Positions 34,708 to 43,089 of a DNA stretch of 64,000 bases are shown piece by piece. Position 1 is the first letter of the stretch; each line of letters starts with the position of its first letter. The stretch is taken from assembly GCA_036479015.1 (NCBI GenBank), contig JAZGFB010000048.1, positions 62,001 to 126,000 on the forward strand, read 5' to 3'. The translations under genes were made by a program, and so were the position numbers. This DNA is from NVTR01 sp036479015. GTDB taxonomy: Bacteria > Pseudomonadota > Alphaproteobacteria > Rhodobacterales > Rhodobacteraceae. Under the pieces are notes generated by a model. That model had not been told where the DNA came from and did no database searches. It saw nothing but the letters and a program-made list of their open reading frames with translations.

Positions 34708-35667
34708 ATGAAACATTTCGTACTAAGTGCCGCCGCGATACTCGGCATGGCAGGAACTGCCCTGGCCCAGGATCCGGTCTGGGATGGCAATACAGTTGTC
34801 CTTGAAAGCCAGAAACTGGCCGAGGGCGTGTTCGCCGTCATCCCGACCGGTGCCAATGAAATGGCCGCGGCCGGATTTCCAATTGCAACTACGGGCGGGT
34901 TTGTGATCGGTGAAAATGGTGTTCTGGTTGTCGAATCCATGCTGAACGAGCGTCTGAATAATCAGCTGTTTGATCTGATCGCCGCTGAAACGGATCAGCC
35001 GGTGCGCTATCTGGTGAACACCAGCCATCATGGTGACCATTCTTATGGCAACCAATATTTGCCGGACAGTATCGCCATTATCCAGCACGCCAATGCCGCC
35101 GCCTATATCGCGGATTATATCGAACCCGACAAAGCCTTTATGATCCAGAACTTTGGTAAAGGTCGCGGCATTGAAGAAGTGGTTGCGACTGATGCGGAGA
35201 TATTGTTGGGCGCTGGCGGCAGCATGACAATTGATCTGGGCGGGGTGTCCGTGGACATCAAAGACTTTGGGTTTGCCCAAACCGGTGGCGATCTGTTCGT
35301 ATCTGTTGCCAGTGCAAATGTCGTATGGACAGGTAATGCAATTGTTGCCCAGGCTCCTGCCGTGCCGTGGTTGCTGGACGGACATCTGGTTGAAACCCGC
35401 GACACGTTCCAAAACGTCTATGACGCGTTTGATGCGGATACTAAGGTCGTGCCGGGCCATGGGCCGGTCACCGATATCGCCGCCATCAAATGGGGCGTCG
35501 ATTACCTGACGGCGATCGAAACAGATGTGACAGCGGCCATATCATCGGGTCTGAGCCTGGAAGATACCGTTGCCCGTGTTCAGCTGCCAGACTTTCAGGG
35601 CTATGCCCTGTTTGGTTGGGTCCACCCGAACATGAACGTGCCGGCGGCTTACAACGATCTGAAATAG
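34708..35667 (+). CDS. Secreted MBL-fold metallohydrolase
   Basis: A 319-aa protein with a signal peptide (MKHFVLSAAAILGMAGTALA, cut before QDP) and a metallo-beta-lactamase fold. The zinc motif is NTSHHGDHSYGN, the central strand VVWTGNAIV corresponds to the usual TGD region but with N for D, and VVPGHGPV supplies the last histidine. This is the subclass often called quinoprotein-relay SoxH-like periplasmic hydrolases. AGGAGA lies 6 nt before the ATG. It is divergent from the LysR gene and begins a run of redox genes. Substrate unknown. Confidence 0.82.
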   Translation: MKHFVLSAAAILGMAGTALAQDPVWDGNTVVLESQKLAEGVFAVIPTGANEMAAAGFPIATTGGFVIGENGVLVVESMLNERLNNQLFDLIAAETDQPVRYLVNTSHHGDHSYGNQYLPDSIAIIQHANAAAYIADYIEPDKAFMIQNFGKGRGIEEVVATDAEILLGAGGSMTIDLGGVSVDIKDFGFAQTGGDLFVSVASANVVWTGNAIVAQAPAVPWLLDGHLVETRDTFQNVYDAFDADTKVVPGHGPVTDIAAIKWGVDYLTAIETDVTAAISSGLSLEDTVARVQLPDFQGYALFGWVHPNMNVPAAYNDLK

Positions 35668-35684
35668 TCCCGACGACAATCAAA

Positions 35685-35713
35685 GAGCCGCCCTTGACCG
35701 GGCGGTTCCATTT
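35685..35713 (+). terminator. Probable terminator after the MBL-fold gene
   Basis: A 9-bp stem (GAGCCGCCC / GGGCGGTTC, one G-U pair) with a 6-nt loop followed by CATTTTCT. It ends the MBL transcript, so the GST gene at 35821 likely has its own promoter. Confidence 0.65.
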
Positions 35714-35820
35714 TCTACCGGGTGCTGTTCTAATAATAAGCACAGAGGCATCGAATAAATGCACCTCTTGCCACACACACAATCAGGTTAGAACGCTAAC
35801 CCAACCCGAAAGGAAAAATC

Positions 35821-36801
35821 ATGGGACTTTTGCAGGACGGCAAGTGGGTCGATCAATGGTATGACACCAAGGCTACAGATGGGCGGTTTGTACGCAAAGC
35901 ACCACAGTTTCGCAGCTGGATCACCGTGGACGGTTCCGCCGGGCCAAGTGGCGAAGCCGGATTTAAGGCCGAGGCCGGACGCTATCATTTATATGTGTCA
36001 CTGGCCTGCCCATGGGCGCATCGCACCCTTATTTTTCGCGCCTTAAAGGGGCTGGATAAGATGATCTCAATCTCGGTTGTGCATTGGTTCATGGCCGATC
36101 AGGGTTGGACGTTTCAGGCCGGTGACGGCACGGTTCCAGACACGGTGAATGGATCAAAATTGATGCATCAGGTATATACCGCCGCACGGTCTGACTATTC
36201 TGGTCGGGTGACTGTTCCGGTTTTGTGGGACAAAAAGAACAATACTATTGTTACCAACGAATCCTCTGAAATCATTCGCATGTTCAATTCGGCCTTTGAC
36301 GGGATCGGGGCGACGCCCGGCGATTATTACCCGGAACCGTTGCGTGAAGAAATCGACAGGGTGAACGAACGCATCTATGGCACGCTGAATAATGGTGTCT
36401 ACAAGGCGGGTTTTGCGACCACGCAGGCCGCCTATGAAGAGGCAGTAATGCCGCTGTTTGACACGCTTGACTGGCTGGAACAGCGGCTGTCAAAACAGCG
36501 CTATCTGGTTGGCAATGCCATCACCGAGGCCGATTGGCGGCTGTTCACAACGTTGGTGCGGTTTGATCCGGTTTATGTCGGGCATTTCAAATGCAACATT
36601 AGGCGTATCATCGATTACCCGAACCTGTCGGGCTATATTCACGAGCTTTACCAGCAGCCCGGTGTCGCCGCGACCGTTGATATGGAACATATCAAAAACC
36701 ACTACTATGGCAGCCACGAAACCATCAACCCATCCCGCGTTGTTCCGGTTGGGCCAGAGATTGATTTCGCAGCCCCCCATGACCGTGCCCGGCTTGTCTA
36801 A
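35821..36801 (+). CDS. Glutathionyl-hydroquinone reductase-like GST (Xi class)
   Basis: A 326-aa ECM4/YqjG-type glutathione transferase. The catalytic motif CPWAHRT (Cys63) sits in a thioredoxin-fold N-terminal domain; IVTNESSEIIRMFN and the C-terminal YIHELYQQPGVAATVDM plus IKNHYYGSHETINPSRVVPVGP are diagnostic. The family reduces glutathionyl-hydroquinones and glutathionyl-ketones with GSH, acting in the cytoplasm on quinone or chlorinated aromatic adducts. The next gene starts 12 nt later. A second paralogue lies at 38938. Confidence 0.92.
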   Translation: MGLLQDGKWVDQWYDTKATDGRFVRKAPQFRSWITVDGSAGPSGEAGFKAEAGRYHLYVSLACPWAHRTLIFRALKGLDKMISISVVHWFMADQGWTFQAGDGTVPDTVNGSKLMHQVYTAARSDYSGRVTVPVLWDKKNNTIVTNESSEIIRMFNSAFDGIGATPGDYYPEPLREEIDRVNERIYGTLNNGVYKAGFATTQAAYEEAVMPLFDTLDWLEQRLSKQRYLVGNAITEADWRLFTTLVRFDPVYVGHFKCNIRRIIDYPNLSGYIHELYQQPGVAATVDMEHIKNHYYGSHETINPSRVVPVGPEIDFAAPHDRARLV

Positions 36802-36813
36802 GGAACCCCAGAA

Positions 36814-38355
36814 ATGACCGAAAAAACTGTCCCTATTATTGCCGCGACTTTCCCCAAAAAGGTCGCACTTGAGGCAGGCAAAAATTATTATTGGTGCCGC
36901 TGTGGCAAATCCGCGAGCCAACCGTTTTGTGATGGCTCACATGCGGGTACCGGTATCACGCCCCTGAAATTTACAGCCGAAAAAACCGGTGATGCAATTC
37001 TGTGCCAATGCAAATCCAGCGCCGACGCGCCCTTTTGCGACGGCACCCATGCAGCCCTTGGCGATCTGTCGGCTGGTGATCCCGCCCCGGCGCCAAAATC
37101 CAAGGTGCCAGCGGCGGCACCAACGCCTGAGGAACCAACAGTTGCCCGTATCCACGAACTGGCGCGCGACGGGCTGTCCAAACTGGGCCACCACGGCGAA
37201 ATGGGGTCAATGGGGGTGCCGCGCAAAGATCTGCCGCACTGGGACGATATTCAGATACTACCCGCGCAATTGGCGCGAAAACCGTTGTTGGATGATGTGT
37301 CCGTAGCAACCTCGGTCACCATCGGCCCGCGCGCTGCTAAACCGTTGCAACTGGATATTCCGCTGTTCGTGTCAGACATGAGCTTTGGAGCCCTGTCAGA
37401 AGAAGCCAAAACCGCACTTTCCCGTGGGGCTGAAATGGCCGGCACTGGCATCTGTTCCGGTGAGGGTGGCATGCTGGCCGAAGAACAGGCCGAGAATTCA
37501 CGCTATTTCTATGAACTTGCCTCGGCACGGTTTGGCTGGAAACCAGAACTGGTCGACCGGGTGCAGGCGTTTCATTTCAAGGGTGGCCAAGGTGCCAAAA
37601 CCGGAACCGGCGGGCACCTGCCCGGTGACAAAGTACAGGGCAAGATCGCCCAAGTGCGCGGGCTGGAACCGGGCCAAGCAGCAATTTCACCAGCGACATT
37701 CCCGGATCTGCACACGCCTGAAGATTTCCGCAAACTGGCCGATGAGGTCCGTGAACGGTCCGGCGGTATTCCGATTGGCTTCAAGCTGTCGGCCAATCAT
37801 ATCGAGGATGATATCGACTTTGCGCTGGCCGCCAGCGCGGACTACATCATCTTGGACGGGCGCGGTGGCGGCACCGGTGCTGCTCCGCTGATATTCCGTG
37901 ACCATATTTCGGTGCCAACCATCCCGGCACTTGCGCGGGCCCGCAAACACCTGGACGCGAAAACCGGACGCGAAGTTACGCTGGTGATCACCGGCGGCTT
38001 GCGCGTTGCCGAAGATTTTTGCAAGGCCATGGCCATGGGCGCAGATGCGGTTGCGCTTAGTAATTCTGCCATGCAGGCCGTGGGCTGTATTGCGGCGCGC
38101 ATGTGTAATACCAACAATTGCCCGGTTGGCGTTGCCACGCAAAAACCTGAACTGCGCAAACGGCTGGACGTGCAGGTTGGTGCCGAAAAACTGGCGCGGT
38201 ATTTCGGGGCGTCGGTGGAACTGATGCAGGTCCTCGCCCGCGCCTGCGGTCACTCTGACCTTTCGGAATTTAACCCCGACGACATCACGACATGGAAACG
38301 CGAAATGGCCGATTTAAGCGGTGTGCATTTTGCCGGCCTGAGCGGAAGGGACTGA
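36814..38355 (+). CDS. Fusion of two CDGSH iron-sulfur motifs with an FMN glutamate-synthase-type domain
   Basis: A 513-aa protein. Residues 28-43 (CRCGKSASQPFCDGSH) and 64-79 (CQCKSSADAPFCDGTH) are two CDGSH-type 2Fe-2S sites with intact CxC...CDGxH. After a Pro/Ala linker comes a TIM-barrel FMN domain of the GltB/GltS-like class (about 125-505), with FVSDMSFGALSEEAKTALSRGA, FHFKGGQGAKTGTGGHLPG and the 3Fe-4S-type cysteine loop MCNTNNCPVGVATQ. No glutaminase domain is present, so it is not a full glutamate synthase; it may move electrons to an unknown acceptor. It lies tightly between the GST and hemerythrin genes. Confidence 0.9.
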   Translation: MTEKTVPIIAATFPKKVALEAGKNYYWCRCGKSASQPFCDGSHAGTGITPLKFTAEKTGDAILCQCKSSADAPFCDGTHAALGDLSAGDPAPAPKSKVPAAAPTPEEPTVARIHELARDGLSKLGHHGEMGSMGVPRKDLPHWDDIQILPAQLARKPLLDDVSVATSVTIGPRAAKPLQLDIPLFVSDMSFGALSEEAKTALSRGAEMAGTGICSGEGGMLAEEQAENSRYFYELASARFGWKPELVDRVQAFHFKGGQGAKTGTGGHLPGDKVQGKIAQVRGLEPGQAAISPATFPDLHTPEDFRKLADEVRERSGGIPIGFKLSANHIEDDIDFALAASADYIILDGRGGGTGAAPLIFRDHISVPTIPALARARKHLDAKTGREVTLVITGGLRVAEDFCKAMAMGADAVALSNSAMQAVGCIAARMCNTNNCPVGVATQKPELRKRLDVQVGAEKLARYFGASVELMQVLARACGHSDLSEFNPDDITTWKREMADLSGVHFAGLSGRD

Positions 38356-38360
38356 CGCGT

Positions 38361-38927
38361 ATGGCCCAGGATTTTGACATGCGCAACCAAGGCATGCCTG
38401 CCCAAATGCAGATCCTGTTAGACACCTATCCCCGCGATACCTGGGAAGCCCACCCTGGCTTCAAACAGAAAACCGAGCATTGGTTGGGTGCCCATAAGAT
38501 GTTTCGCCAACTGGGCGGCATCATTCGCACAGAGACCGAAAAATTTCTGGACAAGTCGCGCGGTGCAGATGAATTCGCAGCGCGCTTGTCCTACTACGGT
38601 GACATGATTGTTCGAAACTTACACGGGCATCACAGTTGGGAAGATCACAGTTATTTCCCTGAACTGTCGGCTGCTGATCCAAGGTTTGACGCTGGGTTAG
38701 AGATTCTGGAAAAAGACCATCAGGAACTGGACGTTGTCCTAGAAAGTTTTTCACAATCGGCCAACCGTGTCATACAATTGGCGCAGCTGGATAAGAAACA
38801 GATGCGCAATGAGGCGGGTGAATTGCACGCCATAGCCGAAACCATAGAAGCGTTTCTGGAGCGACACCTAAGCGATGAAGAAGAACTTGCGGTGCCGATT
38901 ATTTTGCATCACCGTTTGCGGGGGTAG
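38361..38927 (+). CDS. Hemerythrin HHE-domain protein
   Basis: A 188-aa helical protein with the histidine/glutamate pattern of a diiron hemerythrin-like domain: HWLGAHKMF, LHGHHSWEDHSYFPEL, EKDHQELDVVL and HLSDEEELAVPIILHH. Such domains bind O2, NO or peroxide, or sense iron and oxygen. It starts 5 nt after the CDGSH/FMN gene stop and ends 10 nt before the second GST gene, so it is part of the same operon. The start at 38361 is inferred; a longer in-frame start lies inside the preceding gene. Confidence 0.88.
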   Translation: MAQDFDMRNQGMPAQMQILLDTYPRDTWEAHPGFKQKTEHWLGAHKMFRQLGGIIRTETEKFLDKSRGADEFAARLSYYGDMIVRNLHGHHSWEDHSYFPELSAADPRFDAGLEILEKDHQELDVVLESFSQSANRVIQLAQLDKKQMRNEAGELHAIAETIEAFLERHLSDEEELAVPIILHHRLRG

Positions 38928-38937
38928 GGGGACAATA

Positions 38938-39978
38938 ATGAAAAAACCAGTGACCGATACCGCTGTCGAAGAAAGCCAGAACGACGCTGTGAAGCGCCGC
39001 GCCAAGGGCGAGTTCGTGCGTGGCGTCAGCGGTTTTCGCAGTGTGTTGGGGGACGCGGATTTCCCGGCAGAACCCGGGCGCTATCATCTGTTTGTTGCGC
39101 TGAATTGCCCCTGGTGCCACCGGGTGACGCTGGCGCGCAATGTGTTGGGCCTTCAGGACGCCATATCGCTGGATGTTGTCTTTCCCAGCCGCACCGATGA
39201 CACTGATCCCATCGCGCCGAACCTGTGGGAATTTAACCCAACGCGCAATGCAAGCCTGACGGGCGCACCTCTGCCGGAATGCACGCCTGAAACAGGCACC
39301 GGCAACAATTTCCGGCTGGTGAAGCAGATTTACGCTGCTGAAGGGTCTGATGAGGGCTCGGTTCCGGTGCTTTACGACAAATACACCAAACGGATCGTCA
39401 ACAACGAAAGCGCCGAGATTATCCGCATGCTTAACGATTCTGTGGGGGCTTTGGCTGGTTCCCATGCAAAGGTTGATCGCCCTGACCTGTACCCAACTGA
39501 AAGCGCCTTGCGCCATGAGATCGATACCCTCAACCAAGAGATTTACACCAACATAAACAACGGGGCTTACAAGGCAGGGTTTTCGTCGGATCAAGCGGTC
39601 TATGCGGCGGCATTTGATGCCTATTTCAGTATGCTATCCGCACTAGAAGCACGGCTGGCCTCTGATGGGCGGCCCTTTCTGACCGGCGACAGGTTCACTG
39701 AATGCGACCTGCGCCTGTTTCCGACGCTCTATCGCCATGACCCGGTTTATTATCTGCGTATGAAGCTGAATGGGGCCAGAATTCTGGACTACCCGCACCT
39801 GTGGCGCTGGCTGTGTCGCGTTTATGCGCTGCAAGGTGTTCCCGAAAGCAATTCGCTGGACCATTGCCGACAAGGGTATTTCGGCCGCTCATGGAACAAT
39901 GTCATCCCCCTCGGGCCTTTTATGCCACTGCCCTACCCAAAGGCCTACAAGCACCCCGACCTGGCAAAGCTGCCCTAA
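38938..39978 (+). CDS. Second glutathionyl-hydroquinone reductase-like GST, with CPWC site
   Basis: A 346-aa paralogue of the protein at 35821, with the same order of motifs: FVALNCPWCHRVTLARN, RIVNNESAEIIRMLNDS, ITxNNGAYKAGF-like and a C-terminal GYFGRSWNNVIPLGP. Its active site reads CPWC (Cys57 and Cys60) where the usual family motif is CPWA, giving a possible dithiol. It is the last gene of the redox operon and is followed by the tRNA-Lys gene on the other strand. A duplication with altered chemistry is likely; the substrate is unknown. Confidence 0.88.
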   Translation: MKKPVTDTAVEESQNDAVKRRAKGEFVRGVSGFRSVLGDADFPAEPGRYHLFVALNCPWCHRVTLARNVLGLQDAISLDVVFPSRTDDTDPIAPNLWEFNPTRNASLTGAPLPECTPETGTGNNFRLVKQIYAAEGSDEGSVPVLYDKYTKRIVNNESAEIIRMLNDSVGALAGSHAKVDRPDLYPTESALRHEIDTLNQEIYTNINNGAYKAGFSSDQAVYAAAFDAYFSMLSALEARLASDGRPFLTGDRFTECDLRLFPTLYRHDPVYYLRMKLNGARILDYPHLWRWLCRVYALQGVPESNSLDHCRQGYFGRSWNNVIPLGPFMPLPYPKAYKHPDLAKLP

Positions 39979-40005
39979 GTGTTCAAGAACTTTCATCGGG
40001 TAATG

Positions 40006-40081
40006 TGGTGAGCCGTGATGGGTTCGAACCATCGACCTACTGATTAAAAGTCAGTTGCTCTACCAACTGAGCTAACGGCCC
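40006..40081 (-). tRNA. tRNA-Lys (anticodon UUU)
   Basis: A 76-nt cloverleaf on the minus strand: acceptor GGGCCGT/ACGGCTC, D-arm GCTCAGTTGGTAGAGC, anticodon stem ACTGA around CTTTTAA (UUU), T-arm GATGG-TTCGAAC-CATC and encoded CCA. It is alone between the GST gene and dapF. Confidence 0.97.
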
Positions 40082-40176
40082 ACACGAGCGCTGTCACTAA
40101 CGCCGAGGTCAGGCCTGGTCAAGCAAAATCCGATGTGTCCTTTTCAATTAATCTGACACAGGCTATATCGCGGGTT

Positions 40177-41013
40177 ATGCTTGTAAACGCACCCTCAAAT
40201 AGCCTGGCATTTTCCAAAATGCACGGCGCCGGAAATGACTTTGTAATCATTGATTCGCAAGGGCGGCCACCTGTGGTCACGGCGGAACTGGCCCGCGCCA
40301 TAGGGGATCGGCACCGTGGGGTGGGGTTTGACCAGCTTGCCGAAATCCGCACAAGCGATGATGCCGACATTCAGATAGATTTCTGGAACGCCGATGGATC
40401 CACGGCCGGGGCCTGCGGTAATGCCACCAGATGCATCGTTCAGCAGGCTATGGCCGGGTCTGGGCGCAAGCGGATGCTGGTCAAAACTGAACGCGGTTTG
40501 CTACAGGCAGAAATGGGCGCCGATGGGCAGGTCAGTGTCAATATGGGGATGCCGATCTTTGACTGGGCGGACATTCCTCTGGCCGTTGAAACTGACAGTG
40601 ACCACCTGCCAATTGACGGTGACCCAGCCGCGGTTGGCATGGGCAACCCCCATTGCATATTCTTCGTGCCTGACACGGACCAGGTTGATGTTACCGGCCG
40701 GGGCGGCAAAATTGAGCTTCACGCGCTTTTCCCTAAGGCAACCAATGTTGAATTCATCCAGGTCCTGTCACCAACCCAGCTGCGCATGCGGGTTTGGGAG
40801 CGGGGCACGGGAATCACGCTGGCCTGCGGTTCAGGCGCTTGCGCTGCCGCGGTTGCCGGCCATCGGCGCGGGCTGTGTGAGCGGCGGGTGCATATTGCTG
40901 TTGATGGTGGCGCACTGATGGTTGACTGGCGCGAAGACGGCGTCTGGTTGTCTGGCCCCACCGCCCATGTCTTTAGCGGCACTTTTTCAACCGCCTTTCT
41001 GGGCAACATCTGA
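40177..41013 (+). CDS. dapF: Diaminopimelate epimerase
   Basis: A 278-aa enzyme that converts LL- to meso-diaminopimelate for lysine and peptidoglycan synthesis. The active-site cysteines lie in DGSTAGACGNATRC and ERGTGITLACGSGACAAA, and the family N-terminal motif FSKMHGAGNDFVIID is clear. The start is taken at the ATG at 40177; an in-frame GTG at 40135 would add 14 residues, and neither has a strong ribosome site. Its stop overlaps the mtaB start by one base. Confidence 0.95.
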   Translation: MLVNAPSNSLAFSKMHGAGNDFVIIDSQGRPPVVTAELARAIGDRHRGVGFDQLAEIRTSDDADIQIDFWNADGSTAGACGNATRCIVQQAMAGSGRKRMLVKTERGLLQAEMGADGQVSVNMGMPIFDWADIPLAVETDSDHLPIDGDPAAVGMGNPHCIFFVPDTDQVDVTGRGGKIELHALFPKATNVEFIQVLSPTQLRMRVWERGTGITLACGSGACAAAVAGHRRGLCERRVHIAVDGGALMVDWREDGVWLSGPTAHVFSGTFSTAFLGNI

Positions 41014-42293
41014 TGGAAAAGAACGCGCCGGTCTTTTCGACTCTTGGGTGTCGGCTGAACGCCTATGAAACCGAGGCGATGAAATCATTGGCCGCTGAAA
41101 ATGGCGTGACCAACCTGGCGGTCGTCAACACCTGCGCCGTCACGTCCCAGGCTGTACAAAAGTCACGCCAGGAAATCCGGAAACTGCGCAAGCAGAACCC
41201 GGATGCCACGCTTATTGTGACCGGGTGCGCCGCCCAGATTGACCCCCAGGCATTTGCCGGGATGCCCGAAGTAGACAAAGTTTTGGGCAATACCGAAAAG
41301 CTGCAACGCGCGGTATGGGCCGGGGCCAGCCCGGATTTCATTGGCGACACCGAGCGGGTTCAGGTCAATGACATCATGTCGGTGAAAGACACCGCCGGGC
41401 ATCTTATTGACGGGTTTGGCACCCGATCACGGGCCTATGTTCAGGTTCAGAACGGCTGTGATCACCGCTGTACTTTTTGCATTATCCCCTATGGGCGCGG
41501 CAATTCACGCTCGGTTGCTGCCGGGCAAATCGTCGAGCAAATTAAACGCCTGGTGGGGCGAGGATATAACGAAGTTGTGCTGACGGGCGTGGATCTAACC
41601 AGTTGGGGCGCTGATTTGCCTGCCAGCCCGAAATTGGGCGATCTGGTCATGCGGATACTTCGGCTGGTGCCGGATTTGGCGCGATTGCGCATATCCTCGA
41701 TCGATTCCATTGAAGTTGATGACATGCTGATGCAGGCCATCGCAACTGAGCAGCGGCTGATGCCGCACCTGCATCTTTCGCTGCAAGCTGGCGATGATAT
41801 GGTGCTGAAACGCATGAAGCGGCGGCATTTGCGTGACGATGCCATCCAGTTTTGCCAGCAGGCCCGCGCCCTGCGCCCCGAAATGACGTTTGGGGCCGAC
41901 ATCATTGCCGGGTTCCCAACCGAAACCGAAGCCATGTTTGAACAGTCGCTGGCGCTGGTGACAGAATGTGATCTGACCTGGCTGCATGTGTTTCCCTATT
42001 CTGTGCGTTCAGGAACACCGGCTGCCAGGATGCCACAGGTTGATGGCGGCGCCATCAAAACCCGCGCCCGCCGCCTAAGGGCGCTGGGGCAAAAGCAGGT
42101 TGATAAGCACCTTGCAGCCCAGGTTGGCCGGTCAGCAAAAGTGTTGGTCGAATCTGCCCAGATGGGCAGAACCGAGCAGTTCACAGAGGTTCAGTTGGAC
42201 GACGAACACGCCACCGGCACGCTGATCAACGTAAAAATTACCGGCGTTAGCGCCAACCAGCTAACATGCGAACCGGGCCGCGCGACCCTGTAA
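41013..42293 (+). CDS. mtaB: tRNA t6A37 methylthiotransferase MtaB
   Basis: A 426-aa radical-SAM enzyme that adds the methylthio group to t6A37 to give ms2t6A. It has the three MTTase cysteines in the N-terminal UPF0004 domain (TLGCRLN, NTCAVTS, VTGCAAQ), the radical-SAM triad in GCDHRCTFC, and a C-terminal TRAM-like region (residues about 365-426). The MiaB relative differs at these motifs. Overlap with dapF by one base (TGATG) makes coupled translation likely; dapF-mtaB is a common alphaproteobacterial pair. Confidence 0.93.
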   Translation: MEKNAPVFSTLGCRLNAYETEAMKSLAAENGVTNLAVVNTCAVTSQAVQKSRQEIRKLRKQNPDATLIVTGCAAQIDPQAFAGMPEVDKVLGNTEKLQRAVWAGASPDFIGDTERVQVNDIMSVKDTAGHLIDGFGTRSRAYVQVQNGCDHRCTFCIIPYGRGNSRSVAAGQIVEQIKRLVGRGYNEVVLTGVDLTSWGADLPASPKLGDLVMRILRLVPDLARLRISSIDSIEVDDMLMQAIATEQRLMPHLHLSLQAGDDMVLKRMKRRHLRDDAIQFCQQARALRPEMTFGADIIAGFPTETEAMFEQSLALVTECDLTWLHVFPYSVRSGTPAARMPQVDGGAIKTRARRLRALGQKQVDKHLAAQVGRSAKVLVESAQMGRTEQFTEVQLDDEHATGTLINVKITGVSANQLTCEPGRATL

Positions 42294-42410
42294 TCCGTGC
42301 GCGAAAGCGGTCTCAAACGCTACCCCCTTGCGCAACCATCTGTTAGGGCGTATATCCCCCTTAATAGCGGCGCTCTGGCTTCCACCCCCAAGGCTCCACC
42401 GGAATTCATA

Positions 42411-42435
42411 ACGGGCCGCGCGCCCGTTTTTTTGT
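42411..42435 (+). terminator. Intrinsic terminator upstream of rimP
   Basis: ACGGGC and GCCCGT flank a 5-nt loop and are followed by seven T residues. It separates the dapF-mtaB transcript, or a short RNA ending here, from rimP-nusA-infB. The exact start is about 42411. Confidence 0.9.
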
Positions 42436-42506
42436 GCCTGAAAGCGGTGTTAATATGTCTAAACAGGCCACCTGAGAATAATATAGCCTTTAAAGAATCG
42501 ACCAAA

Positions 42507-43085
42507 ATGAGCGACCTGATAGCAAAAGCAGCGATTGACCGGCGCCTTGCCGAGATCATTCAACCCGTGATCGAAGACATGGGGTTCGAACTTGTGCGCG
42601 TGCGGCTGATGGGCAAAACCTACACCACCGTTCAGGTGATGGCAGAACGCCCGACAGGCGGCATAGAGGTCGACGAATGCGCGGCGATTTCAACTGCCCT
42701 TGGGGCGGTTCTGGACGTGGAAGACCCGATCAAGGATGAATATACGCTAGAGGTTTCAAGCCCCGGCATTGACCGGCCCCTAACCCGGCTGAAGGATTTT
42801 GATACCTGGCAGGGATATGAGGCCAAGATTGAAACGGCCGAACTTATTGACGGCCAGCGCCGTTTTAAGGGCATGTTGGCAGGGGTCGAAAATGATGAGG
42901 TTCTGATCACCATTGATCAGGGCACTGTGGGCCTGAAATTTGACTGGCTGACAGACGCCAAGCTGGTGCTTAGTGATGAGTTGATCCGCGAAATGCTACG
43001 CCAGCGCAAAGCCGCTGGCACCTTGAATGAAGACGATTTTGACACCATAGAAACCGAAACAACCGACGGTTCCCAGGAGGACTAG
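42507..43085 (+). CDS. rimP: Ribosome maturation factor RimP
   Basis: A 192-aa protein needed for 30S subunit maturation. The N-terminal alpha/beta domain ends with VSSPGIDRPLTRLKDF, the family's best signature, and is followed by an Sm-like beta domain. The start at 42507 (MSDLIAKAAIDRRLAEIIQP) matches family N-termini; the longer frame passes through the upstream terminator and is not coding. It leads the rimP-nusA-YlxR-infB operon, with the nusA ribosome site (AGGAGG) inside its last codons. Confidence 0.95.
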   Translation: MSDLIAKAAIDRRLAEIIQPVIEDMGFELVRVRLMGKTYTTVQVMAERPTGGIEVDECAAISTALGAVLDVEDPIKDEYTLEVSSPGIDRPLTRLKDFDTWQGYEAKIETAELIDGQRRFKGMLAGVENDEVLITIDQGTVGLKFDWLTDAKLVLSDELIREMLRQRKAAGTLNEDDFDTIETETTDGSQED

Positions 43086-43089
43086 AAAT

